53,058 bases of DNA, from the NCBI GenBank assembly GCA_947589545.1, contig CANQBA010000022.1:1-53058 (forward strand), written 5' to 3'. The translations under genes and the position numbers were made by a program. Shown here one piece after another: positions 17,740-25,649 of the stretch (positions within the stretch are counted from its first letter, which is position 1; every line of letters begins with the position of its first letter). Origin of the DNA: an uncultured Oscillospiraceae bacterium. GTDB lineage: Bacteria; Bacillota; Clostridia; Oscillospirales; Oscillospiraceae. Under the pieces are notes generated by a model. It saw only the letters and a program-made list of their open reading frames with translations. It made no database searches and was not told the DNA's origin.

Positions 17740-18498
17740 ATGAAAAACACAATATTCCACAGAATGATGGTTTTGGTTCTGTTTTGCATGATGTTGCTCT
17801 TTTGCGCAATTCCGGCTTCTGGTGCCGAACCGCTCAAACCGGAAGCATATGCGGTCAATGAAAATGGGGAAACATATGGAAACGACTTTCAGGCGCAGGT
17901 TCTTGGATACCCCGCCGATTTGATTCTCGCAACAGGTGAAGACGGCGTGGTAGGTTATGTAAGATTATCAGATTTGGATGATCATATTTCTAATCCTGAG
18001 GAAGCGCTACAGCAAAAGATATATGATGGTTTGTATATTCCTCTCTACGAAAGCGATGGAGAAACAGTTGTTGGGAGATTCTTCCTTGACGGCAACTCGG
18101 ATGATAACTCTGGTCATTCAACTCGATCTTCATATACATTCGGTAACACGATGACTATGGACATTCCTACCTATACTGGCTATTCAAAGTCTGGCGTTAG
18201 AGGATGTACTAACGGTGTAAATGCTAAGACTGAAGTAACAACATCAAAATCTGTCGATGCTGGCTGGATTGGCATTATGGCGCAGGTGTTCAAGAACAGT
18301 GACGGATCATTGGTTCAGGCATCTAGTTGGGTTTATAATAGCAGTTCCACCTCAATCTTTGAAAAAGAAATTTACCATTTTTCATTACTCAATACAGAAT
18401 ATTATAGCCAGGGGCGGGTAAAACTCTGGAATATTGATTTGTCCGACTATTGGACATATCGTACAAATAGATCGCCGGTTGCAAAGCCAAATAGTTAA
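17740..18498 (+). CDS. Secreted protein, likely the substrate or sensor of the ABC operon
   Basis: It begins with a signal peptide (MVLVLFCMMLLFCAIPASGA) with a probable cleavage after ASGA. The mature 225-residue part is rich in Asp, Ser, Thr and Tyr, with two cysteines lost in signal processing and one in GVRGCTNGVN. No enzymatic motif is visible. As last gene of an operon with a sigma factor and an exporter, it may be a secreted effector, a bacteriocin-like protein or a surface sensor; the sequence does not decide. ATG 17740 follows GAAAGGATGTTTTT. Confidence 0.7.
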   Translation: MKNTIFHRMMVLVLFCMMLLFCAIPASGAEPLKPEAYAVNENGETYGNDFQAQVLGYPADLILATGEDGVVGYVRLSDLDDHISNPEEALQQKIYDGLYIPLYESDGETVVGRFFLDGNSDDNSGHSTRSSYTFGNTMTMDIPTYTGYSKSGVRGCTNGVNAKTEVTTSKSVDAGWIGIMAQVFKNSDGSLVQASSWVYNSSSTSIFEKEIYHFSLLNTEYYSQGRVKLWNIDLSDYWTYRTNRSPVAKPNS

Positions 18499-18537
18499 GT
18501 TCTCTGCTATTAAATTGAAAAGTAATGAGTAAAGGAG

Positions 18538-18672
18538 ATGGAAACAAATATAGCAACAAGGCAGCTTTGCATTTCCGTTAGCCCTAACTTCCTTACCATC
18601 ATGCATGGTTTACCTTTCTTTCCTATCGCATCGTCCTCTCTGACAATGATGATGTGTAGTTTTAGACTTTAA
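18538..18672 (+). CDS. Possible 44-residue ORF, weak
   Basis: An open frame METNIATRQLCISV... runs from ATG 18538. The AAGGAG directly abuts the start codon, which is too close for good initiation, and the amino-acid content is unremarkable. I list it because the stretch 18499-18700 otherwise holds nothing but AT-rich DNA up to the promoter at 18701. Confidence 0.2.
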   Translation: METNIATRQLCISVSPNFLTIMHGLPFFPIASSSLTMMMCSFRL

Positions 18673-18700
18673 TAATGCGCAAAATCTTCTGTATCATCGG

Positions 18701-18729
18701 TTGACAACCACAATATATTGTGGTATAGT
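18701..18729 (+). promoter_or_regulatory. Strong sigma-A promoter with palindromic operator in the spacer (leader copy 1)
   Basis: TTGACA (18701-18706), a 17-bp spacer and TATAGT (18724-18729). The spacer contains CCACAATATATTGTGG (18708-18723), a perfect 16-bp palindrome. A repressor bound there would cover both promoter elements. The second copy at 34676 has the same layout with a palindrome degraded at two positions. Confidence 0.85.
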
Positions 18730-18735
18730 GAATAC

Positions 18736-18997
18736 GTAAATTGATTGTTTGTGCGTTCTCCGCTTAAAAGGCGGGGCCAGGTCCCGATGACTTGGGAACG
18801 GGGAGGCACCCGGATTGCACACGTTGTCAGGATTGTACGTTTGTCGGTTTGTCCGGCTCGCGGAAGGGCGGGCGGTAGCTGACGGTTATTGAAGGGACAG
18901 TATGTCCCTACGCATATTGCGGGAATGACGAAAGCTCTCCATTTTGGGGAGCGGAACACGGTTTTCACCGGGTCACGTCATTCCCGCCTATTTTTTT
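18736..18997 (+). ncRNA. Structured RNA leader, copy 1
   Basis: The core 18740-18839 matches 34715-34814 over 100 nt without gaps, with about nine differences. It can form a closing stem TGTGC/GCACA, a hairpin CTCCGC...GCGGGG, and a hairpin TCCC...GGGA. In copy 2 the first hairpin becomes CTCCGC...GCGGAG, so a G-U pair becomes A-U while pairing is kept. After the core come a GGGACA/TGTCCC hairpin and a terminator. Transcription should begin near 18736, 7 bp after the -10. It precedes the 19.05-31.4 kb operon. I do not recognise an established RNA family; it may be a leader, an antiterminator or a free small RNA. Confidence 0.75.
18919..18997 (+). terminator. Terminator at the end of leader copy 1
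   Basis: GCGGGAATGACG (18919-18930) pairs perfectly with CGTCATTCCCGC (18976-18987). An inner GCTCTCC/GGGGAGC hairpin lies between them, and seven T residues (18991-18997) follow. No new promoter is evident between this point and the next ribosome site at 19034. Confidence 0.85.
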
Positions 18998-19049
18998 GCC
19001 CAAATGCCGTAAGGCTTTGAGAAAATAAACTTTAAGGAGATGTCGATCA

Positions 19050-19235
19050 ATGAAAAACAAATGGAAACGAAAGCGCGAACAGAGACCACCGGAGAAGCAC
19101 ATCCGGGGCAACAGTCGGCAAATGATGAAGGTCAAGATTCAAAAAATATTGACAGAGGAGGAAAGCGACGATGCCGCAGGATATGTCATACCGCCCTTCG
19201 GTCCTGGTGGAAACGGAAAAGCTGACGCGGCCTGA
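19050..19235 (+). CDS. Small basic protein at the head of the operon (61 aa)
   Basis: ATG 19050 has AAGGAG 10 nt upstream, better than ATG 19040, which touches that site. The product starts strongly basic (MKNKWKRKREQRPPEKH) and ends acidic then glycine-rich. It overlaps the YqaJ gene, whose ribosome site (GAGGAGG) lies inside it. It may be a leader peptide for translational coupling or a small nucleic-acid-binding protein; no family is recognised. Confidence 0.5.
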   Translation: MKNKWKRKREQRPPEKHIRGNSRQMMKVKIQKILTEEESDDAAGYVIPPFGPGGNGKADAA

Positions 19236-20214
19236 GTGGCTGGAATACCGGAGGCGCGGGATCGGCGGCAGTGACGCCGCGGCTGTCCTGGGGATCTCGC
19301 CGTTTCGGACAGCCAGAGATCTCTACTACGATAAGGTGGGGATCGTGACCGCCGACGACCGGGAAAACTGGGTTGCCCTTGAGTATGGCACGCTGTTGGA
19401 ACCGCTGGTGGCGCGGATATTCGTCGAAAAAACAGGCCTGAATATCTATCAGCGCAAGTGCCTTTTTCAGCATCCGCTTCATCCGTGGATGCTGGCGGAT
19501 CTGGATTACCTTGTGGAGCTTCCGGACGGAAGCACGGCCATTCTTGAGATCAAAACCACCAACTACAACGCGAAGGACAAATGGTGGCGCGACGGTGAGG
19601 AGGCCGTTCCCGCCTACTACGAAAGTCAGGGCCGCCACTACATGGCCGTCATGAACCTGGACAGGGTATATTTCTGCTGTCTCTACGGAAACAGCGAGGA
19701 TGACGCCCTGATCAGGCACATCGACAGGGATATGGATTATGAGCTGGAGCTCATCTCCCTGGAGAAGGATTTCTGGGAGAACAATGTCCTTGCCAAGTCG
19801 CCGCCCCCCTATCTTGAGGAAAACGGCGATCTCATTTTGGAGAGTTTGCGGCGGACACAGGGACAGTCACCCCCGGTCGATGGGCCTGTGAATTTCACCC
19901 AGACGCAATCAGCCAGGGTCGCCCGGTATTTGGAACTCCAGGAGGAAAAACGCCGGTGCGATACCGGCTCAAAGGCTGTGGAGAGTGAGATGAAACGGCT
20001 GAAGGCGTTGATCGTGGCGGATATGGGAGCAAGCTCCTCCGCTATCTCGGCCGACGGCTTTATCGTCTCATGGAAAGTCTCACGGACTCCGGGCATCTTC
20101 AAGGACGGGCTGGAAAGGCTGAGAGAGGTTCACCCGGAAATTTACAGCGAATATGTCACCTACTCAGAACGCAGAAATTTTAGCATCAGGCGTCCCAAAG
20201 AGGATGTGGCATGA
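19171..20214 (+). CDS. YqaJ/lambda-type exonuclease
   Basis: This 347-residue protein matches the YqaJ viral recombinase family. GGSDAAAVLGISPF near residue 31 is the typical N-terminal box. Catalytic residues of the PD-(D/E)xK fold appear as D112 (LADLDYLVE) and E126-x-K128 (LEIKTT), and the later QGRHYMAVM helix is also typical. Such enzymes digest one strand from double-strand ends so that an annealing protein can pair the exposed strand. That activity would suit circularisation, replication or recombination of the ICE. ATG 19171 follows GAGGAGGAAAGCGACG. The gene for its annealing partner should be nearby; the candidate is at 22609. Confidence 0.9.
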   Translation: MPQDMSYRPSVLVETEKLTRPEWLEYRRRGIGGSDAAAVLGISPFRTARDLYYDKVGIVTADDRENWVALEYGTLLEPLVARIFVEKTGLNIYQRKCLFQHPLHPWMLADLDYLVELPDGSTAILEIKTTNYNAKDKWWRDGEEAVPAYYESQGRHYMAVMNLDRVYFCCLYGNSEDDALIRHIDRDMDYELELISLEKDFWENNVLAKSPPPYLEENGDLILESLRRTQGQSPPVDGPVNFTQTQSARVARYLELQEEKRRCDTGSKAVESEMKRLKALIVADMGASSSAISADGFIVSWKVSRTPGIFKDGLERLREVHPEIYSEYVTYSERRNFSIRRPKEDVA

Positions 20215-20235
20215 GAAAAAGGAGGAAAAAGCGCC

Positions 20236-22512
20236 ATGCGAATTGTGGCGGTATATGACAAAACAGTATTTTACAACTCCACAACAAAATACGCGGTAAT
20301 ACAGATGAAAACAGCGGACATCATGGTTCCGCAGGACGCACGAAATCCGTACAAATTCAGGGATCACCTGATCCGTTTTACCGCCGTGGGATATGATCTG
20401 CCCCAGTCGGATTCGGTAAAGCTGGATCTGGAAGGCCAGTGGGTCAAGGGAAAATACGGCTCTCAATTCCAGGTGGAACGGTGGAAGGAAATCGCCCCGA
20501 CCACCGTAGAGGGAATCCGAAATTATCTTGCGTCCGGTTTGCTGAAAGGGATTGGCGGTGCTATCGCCAACGCCATTGTTCAGCGGTTCGGGACCCGCTC
20601 CCTTGAGGTGCTGGAAAATGACCCTGACCGCCTCCTTGAGATACGGGGAATTACACCGGACAAGCTGGAGGAGATCAAAACAGGGTACGCGGAGAGCCAG
20701 ACCATGCGTGAACTGATGACTTTGCTGGGGCCTTTTCAGGTTACGCCGAACACCGCCATGAAGATCTACGAATATTTTGGGGTCGAAGCGGCGGAGCTTC
20801 TGCGGGAGAGCCTGTACCGGCTTTGCGAGGTACCCGGCTTTGGTTTCAAAAGAGTGGCTGCCATTGTCCGAAAGTCCGGCGGCAGTCTCCGTGACCCGGT
20901 TCGTGTTCGCGGCGCCCTGTTCTACACGCTGGAAAAGGCCAGAAGCGAAAGCGGACACCTCTTTCTGGAAACGGATCATATGCTGAGAAGCGCGTTGAAG
21001 CTCCTCAATGAATCTATGGAATCGGGAGAGATCCCTGTGGATCAGGAACAGGTGGAGCGGGAACTGGAAAACATGATCCTGAGCAATGTGGTGGTGTCGA
21101 GTGACAGTAAGCTCTATCTTCCGCAGGTGTTCCGTCAGGAGACAGAGACGGCGTACAAGGTAGCGCAAATGGTTATGGAGATCCCAAAGCCCGTGGATCC
21201 TCGCCAGGTGATGCAGGAAGTCAGAGGGAAGCTTGGCATTACCCTGTCTCCCAGACAAATCGAGGGTGTGGAGACGGTCTTTCGGCACAACCTGTCCATC
21301 ATTACGGGTGGACCAGGTACAGGGAAAAGCACGATCCTCCGCGCCGTGGTGGAAGCATACCGTATGCTCTTCCCCGACAAAAAGATCGCTCTGGCGGCGC
21401 CCACCGGAAAGGCCAGCCGGCGCATGGCGGAGACCACGGGAGTGGAGGACGCACAGACCTTGCGCAGCTTGCTGGGACTCCACGGCGACGGCGACGGGCG
21501 GAAGAAAAGGCAGCCGCTGGAGGCCGGCCTTCTCATCGTGGATGAGACATCCATGGTAGATATGTGGTTGGCGCATCAGCTGTTTTCAAGGCTTACCCCC
21601 GGAACCAAGGTCCTGCTGGTGGGCGACGCCGACCAGTTGGAGAGCGTGGGGGCAGGAAATGTGTTTCACGAGCTCATTGCGAGCGGAATTGTCCCTGTGA
21701 CTGTGCTGGATCGGATATTCCGACAGGCTCAGGACAGCCGAATTGCCTACAACGCCAGATTCATCAATGAGGGCAACGGAGAACTCCTTTACGGACCGGA
21801 TTTTTCTTTTGTCCCTGCGGCGACCCAGGAGGAGACCGCTGAGACGATCCGCCGCCTCTATCGGGAGGAGGCCGCCAGAATCGGTGTCGGGCATCTGCAG
21901 ATCCTCTCTCCCTTCCGTTCGGACGGAGCGGCGTCCTCAAACAGTCTGAATACCGCCATACGGGAGGATGTCAACCCGGATGAGGAATGCAAACCGGACG
22001 TGATATATGGGAGCAAGAGCTTCCGGCTCCACGACCGGGTGATCCAAATCAAGAACAACTACAACATGGTCATCTATGACCGGCAGGGCAATCAAATCGG
22101 AAAGGGCGTTTTCAACGGCGATGTAGGCACGATACGGGAGATCCGTCCCGATACCGTCATTGTCAGATTTGACGGGCGGTACGCCAAGTACCCACTGGAG
22201 GCTCTGGAAGAATTGGAGCTGTCCTACGCCATGACGATCCACAAGGCGATGGGCTCGGAGTACGATACGGTCATCATTCCGCTTTCGGCGGCCCATCGGA
22301 TCCTGCTGAATCGGAATCTTCTGTATACCGCCGTGACCCGCGCCAAAGGTCGGGTGATCCTGGTGGGACAGAAGAAAGCTTTGTACATGGCGATATCCAA
22401 AACGAGAAAGGGAAAGCGGAACACGCTCTTGGGTGAGCGGGCGAGACTTTACCTTCAGGAATTGAACCGCAGGGCGTACTCTCCTAACGAAGCGTTGAAG
22501 CGGGCGGGATGA
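20236..22512 (+). CDS. recD2: RecD2-like ATP-dependent DNA helicase
   Basis: This is an SF1B 5'-3' helicase of the RecD2/YrrC type, 758 residues. The N-terminal part carries helix-hairpin-helix-like segments (LKGIGGAIANAIV, LEIRGITPDKLEEI, LCEVPGFGFKRVA). The motor has Walker A GGPGTGKST near residue 357, motif II LIVDETSMVD near 433 and the C-terminal UvrD_C_2 signature YAMTIHKAMGSEYDTVIIPL. LLYTAVTRAKGRVILVG follows. It starts after AGGAGGAAAAAGCGCC, 21 nt past the YqaJ stop, so the two likely act in one pathway of end processing or replication of the element. Confidence 0.93.
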   Translation: MRIVAVYDKTVFYNSTTKYAVIQMKTADIMVPQDARNPYKFRDHLIRFTAVGYDLPQSDSVKLDLEGQWVKGKYGSQFQVERWKEIAPTTVEGIRNYLASGLLKGIGGAIANAIVQRFGTRSLEVLENDPDRLLEIRGITPDKLEEIKTGYAESQTMRELMTLLGPFQVTPNTAMKIYEYFGVEAAELLRESLYRLCEVPGFGFKRVAAIVRKSGGSLRDPVRVRGALFYTLEKARSESGHLFLETDHMLRSALKLLNESMESGEIPVDQEQVERELENMILSNVVVSSDSKLYLPQVFRQETETAYKVAQMVMEIPKPVDPRQVMQEVRGKLGITLSPRQIEGVETVFRHNLSIITGGPGTGKSTILRAVVEAYRMLFPDKKIALAAPTGKASRRMAETTGVEDAQTLRSLLGLHGDGDGRKKRQPLEAGLLIVDETSMVDMWLAHQLFSRLTPGTKVLLVGDADQLESVGAGNVFHELIASGIVPVTVLDRIFRQAQDSRIAYNARFINEGNGELLYGPDFSFVPAATQEETAETIRRLYREEAARIGVGHLQILSPFRSDGAASSNSLNTAIREDVNPDEECKPDVIYGSKSFRLHDRVIQIKNNYNMVIYDRQGNQIGKGVFNGDVGTIREIRPDTVIVRFDGRYAKYPLEALEELELSYAMTIHKAMGSEYDTVIIPLSAAHRILLNRNLLYTAVTRAKGRVILVGQKKALYMAISKTRKGKRNTLLGERARLYLQELNRRAYSPNEALKRAG

Positions 22513-22608
22513 CAGATGCAGGTGCCGGGGAAACCGGAACATGCGTCTTTTTTTGTTGTCCACAACGGTGTATCCGTTAAAATACATTATTTGAAAGGAG
22601 ATCCAGAA

Positions 22609-23598
22609 ATGAACAAAAACACGATCATCAGCACAGTCCCCGCCGCAGGAGCCCTCCACAAGGTGCCGGGCTTCGATCCTTTGAAGTGCCTGAAAAGGGT
22701 CGTTGGTTCCAACGGAAAAACAACCTGGCGGTTGGATCCCGCCTACCAGCGTCTTTGGTTCCGCCTGGCGTGTCCAAACGGCAGAATGCTCCTGACCCCG
22801 TTGAGAGTCACCGATCAGCTTGCGATCTTTGAGGCGAAGGTGTTCCTCAATAGGGACGACCCCGTTCCCGCCGGAAGCTTCACCGCAAATAAATCGGCGC
22901 AGGACACACGAAACTACATCCGTGACGCGCAGGAGGAGGCCCTCAAGGAGGCGCTGGACAGTGCCGGCTTCGGCATCCAGCTCTGTGATTTGACCCATAC
23001 AGCCGCGGATGATGCTCCCCTTTTGCCCGCACCTCCAACAAAGGCGAAAGAAACTGTCCCCGTTCCGACGGGCAGAACCTCCAAGGCTGTCCAGCCTGAC
23101 GCCGGGGAACCGGCCCCCGTCCCGCCGGAGAACGCCGCTCCCACTCTCGCGTCACCTGAACCCGCTCCAATCGAGGAGCCGAAGGAAGAGATTCCCCAAG
23201 GAACCTCCGATGAAGCGCCTCAGGAGGCCGTTGGTACCGAAGGCAGTCAGTCATCCCTGCTGTCGATGCTGGAATCGCCTCCGTCGGCGGAGAAAATCAC
23301 GGTTCAGCGATCCCCCGAAACGCCTACCGCCATCACGGAGTTGGAAGTCGAATCCACTGAGCCGCCTTATACGGATGACACGCCCATAGAGCAGATCCTC
23401 CAGTGTATGACCATGGAGGAGGCCGGGAATGTCATGGTGCAAAAAGGCACCTGCAAGGGGATGAGAATGGAGGAGATTGCGAGGCGCCGGCCCTCCAGCC
23501 TCCATTTCTTCCTCACCCAATTCTGCGAGTGCGGCAACATTCAGAAGGCCGCCGCGCATCTGCTGATTCAGGATCTGGAGCTGAAAAAGGCAGGATAA
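22609..23598 (+). CDS. Unknown ICE protein; possible single-strand annealing protein
   Basis: ATG 22609 follows GAAAGGAG by 8 nt; the frame is open further upstream but without a site. Residues about 15-110 form a compact domain containing DPAYQRLWFRLACPNGRML and, near its end, AQEEALKEALDSAGFG. The latter resembles the A-x-x-x-AL-x-x-x-G helix of Rad52/Erf-type annealing proteins. A long Pro/Glu/Ala-rich linker (about 130-270) and a helical C-terminal domain (TMEEAGNVMVQKGTCKGMRM) follow. Its position two genes after a YqaJ exonuclease fits the exonuclease-annealer pairing of phages. The assignment is inference; I cannot name the family. Confidence 0.6.
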   Translation: MNKNTIISTVPAAGALHKVPGFDPLKCLKRVVGSNGKTTWRLDPAYQRLWFRLACPNGRMLLTPLRVTDQLAIFEAKVFLNRDDPVPAGSFTANKSAQDTRNYIRDAQEEALKEALDSAGFGIQLCDLTHTAADDAPLLPAPPTKAKETVPVPTGRTSKAVQPDAGEPAPVPPENAAPTLASPEPAPIEEPKEEIPQGTSDEAPQEAVGTEGSQSSLLSMLESPPSAEKITVQRSPETPTAITELEVESTEPPYTDDTPIEQILQCMTMEEAGNVMVQKGTCKGMRMEEIARRRPSSLHFFLTQFCECGNIQKAAAHLLIQDLELKKAG

Positions 23599-23648
23599 AC
23601 CCGCCGCGCCGCCCCGCGTTAGATGGAAAGGAGTGAGGCACTCATATC

Positions 23649-24770
23649 ATGTCGGATTTCCCCTTTACCATTATGGACGTGGCTTACCTCCTTCGCCTGA
23701 ATATCAGGCGAAGGGGGAATCCCCTGGTGGTGTACGCTGACTGTCCCATCTGCGGCGAGCACCGTGGAAGGATGGGCCTTTACCCGCAAACGAATACATG
23801 GCATTGTTTTCACTGCGGGGAGAGCGGCGGGATGCTTCCTCTTTACGGCAAGATCCACGGAGTCAGCAATGCCCAGGCTTACCGTGAGATTTGCGATGCC
23901 CTGTCGGTGGGCGGATTCCCTGCGGAAAGCGATGCGCCGGCAGTCACCGGCACCGGGAAACAGCCGCAGGGGGCTCCCGCTTCGGACAGAGCTCCTGAAC
24001 GGGAGATCCATCGGACGCTGACAGCCCTGCTCTCCTCGCTTACACTGACGCAAGCCCACAGGGAGCATCTGCGCACGGTGCGAGGACTGACGGATGAGGA
24101 GATTGACGGCTTTGGCTTCAAAAGCACCCCGCCGTACCGCCTTTGTCGGGAGCTTACTGAGGATCTCATGGAGCGGGGGCTTCGTGTGCAGGGCGTTCCC
24201 GGCTTCTATGTGGATGACAACGGTGGATGGACTGTCAAGTTCTATCAGCGCACATCGGGGTTTCTCATTCCTCAACGGGGCGTGGACGGTCTTTTGCACG
24301 GCTTGCAGATCCGTTTGGACAACCCCATCCGGGATGATAACGCTCCTCCTGAGAAGAAGGGAGCAAAATATCTGCCCCTTTCCTCAGCCGGTAAAAAGCT
24401 CGGCGTCACTTCCGGAAGCCCGATTCATTTTGTCGGAGATCCGCACGCGCGTGTGGTGTATGTGACAGAGGGGGCGCTGAAGGCGGACATAGCCAACGCC
24501 CTGACGGGGCGGACCTTCGCGGCCACCGTCGGAGCTAACAACACGGGCGGCCTTGATGAGCTGTTTTCCTTCCTCAGTCGGAACGGCACCGAGGAGATCA
24601 TTGAGGCGGAGGACATGGACAAGCACCACAATGTGGGTGTTTATCGCGGGGCGTGCGCCGTACACAATTTGGCATTGAAGCACAAAATGATCTGCCGCCA
24701 GCTCAACTGGGATCCCGCTTACAAGGGAATCGACGATTGGCTGTTGGCGCTTTATCAAAAAAAGAAATGA
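23649..24770 (+). CDS. Primase-like protein: CHC2-type zinc finger with DUF3854/Toprim-like domain
   Basis: The N-terminus has a DnaG-type zinc finger, YADCPICGEHRGRMGLY followed by WHCFHCGESGG. The C-terminal half contains VYVTEGALKADIANAL and EIIEAEDMDKHHNVGVY, like the Toprim-related DUF3854 domain that often replaces the DnaG catalytic core in mobile elements. A polar linker joins them. It would make primers for lagging-strand synthesis during ICE replication or after transfer, but it lacks a full helicase-interaction domain. It starts 9 nt after GAGTGAGGCACTCATATC-like sequence, so the ribosome site is weak. Confidence 0.82.
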   Translation: MSDFPFTIMDVAYLLRLNIRRRGNPLVVYADCPICGEHRGRMGLYPQTNTWHCFHCGESGGMLPLYGKIHGVSNAQAYREICDALSVGGFPAESDAPAVTGTGKQPQGAPASDRAPEREIHRTLTALLSSLTLTQAHREHLRTVRGLTDEEIDGFGFKSTPPYRLCRELTEDLMERGLRVQGVPGFYVDDNGGWTVKFYQRTSGFLIPQRGVDGLLHGLQIRLDNPIRDDNAPPEKKGAKYLPLSSAGKKLGVTSGSPIHFVGDPHARVVYVTEGALKADIANALTGRTFAATVGANNTGGLDELFSFLSRNGTEEIIEAEDMDKHHNVGVYRGACAVHNLALKHKMICRQLNWDPAYKGIDDWLLALYQKKK

Positions 24771-24788
24771 AATAAGGAGTAATCTTAT

Positions 24789-25649
24789 ATGGGAGCATTT
24801 TCAGAGATGGATATTGAATTCCATGAAGGAAACACGTCAGCGGACGGCTTTGATACCTCCGCCTTTGACGACGACGGGGTGGATGTGGATGTTGAGGCTG
24901 ATCCTTCACCGGAAAATATACCCGCAGAAACCGTGCCAGTACAGGATGCCACCGCTTCCGCTTCGGTGAGTGCGGCTGAGGAAACGGAGGAAGCAAAGCG
25001 TCAGGCGCATGAGGAGGCCGAGGCAAGGAGGAAGGCCGAATTTGACGCCCGGCAGCGTAAAAAACAGGCAGATCTTCAGGCAAAGCTTGACCGCCTGGAC
25101 GCTATGAGCGACGAAGAGGTGATGGCCGCCTCTATGAAGCGGGTCAGCGAGGATACCGAAAAGCTGACCCGTCGCAACATGAAGGAGTGCGTTGCCGAGT
25201 ACATCCAGACCTTGTGCATTGAGGACCCCGCACTTGCGAGAAAAGCAATGCACCCCCGCAAAAGCATGGTCCACTGCTTCCAGTATATCAGTCGGAAAGC
25301 ATGGGAATATGTGCAGGATGAGCTGAAAGCAAACGGAATACAGCCCGGTACCGGTTCACAGGGCTACGGCTGTGACGTACCGGATGACCTGTGCTACCAA
25401 TGGGCTGTGGACTACTTCAATGATCCTGATGTCAAGGAAGATAAGGAGGAAGAAGAGAAGTTCGTTCCAAATCCCTATCGCGGCAGTTCCGGTTCAAAAT
25501 CCAAAGGCTCTGCGAAAGGGAAGGCAAAACCCGGAGAGAAAAAACCTGAAGCACCAAGGAAAGAGGATAAACCTGTCCCCAAGCCTGCGGATGACATGAG
25601 CCAGATTTCCTTCGGGGACTTTCTGATGCCGGAGGAGAAGGCCGGATGA
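24789..25649 (+). CDS. PcfK-like protein (AcrIIA9-related family)
   Basis: An acidic N-terminus and a coiled-coil (EEAEARRKAEFDARQRKKQA) lead into a conserved core at residues about 135-215. It reads MKECVAEYIQTLC, then HPRKSMVHCFQYISRKAWEY, then VPDDLCYQWAVDYFND. That pattern matches PcfK-like proteins (Pfam PcfK). Some members of that family are reported to inhibit Cas9 (AcrIIA9). The tail is Lys/Pro-rich. It sits just before pcfJ, the classic PcfK-PcfJ order of pCF10-type elements. Whether this copy blocks CRISPR is unknown; a basic replication or transfer role is equally possible. ATAAGGAG precedes the start. Confidence 0.75.
   Translation: MGAFSEMDIEFHEGNTSADGFDTSAFDDDGVDVDVEADPSPENIPAETVPVQDATASASVSAAEETEEAKRQAHEEAEARRKAEFDARQRKKQADLQAKLDRLDAMSDEEVMAASMKRVSEDTEKLTRRNMKECVAEYIQTLCIEDPALARKAMHPRKSMVHCFQYISRKAWEYVQDELKANGIQPGTGSQGYGCDVPDDLCYQWAVDYFNDPDVKEDKEEEEKFVPNPYRGSSGSKSKGSAKGKAKPGEKKPEAPRKEDKPVPKPADDMSQISFGDFLMPEEKAG

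Noticed and set aside
18740-18839. RNA leader as a tRNA or tRNA-like gene
   Set aside because: Arms do not match tRNA lengths, there is no T-loop consensus or CCA context, and no anticodon arm can be placed.
20164-21576. 470-codon minus-strand open frame
   Set aside because: Antisense of the RecD2-like helicase gene, without a ribosome site or recognisable motif.
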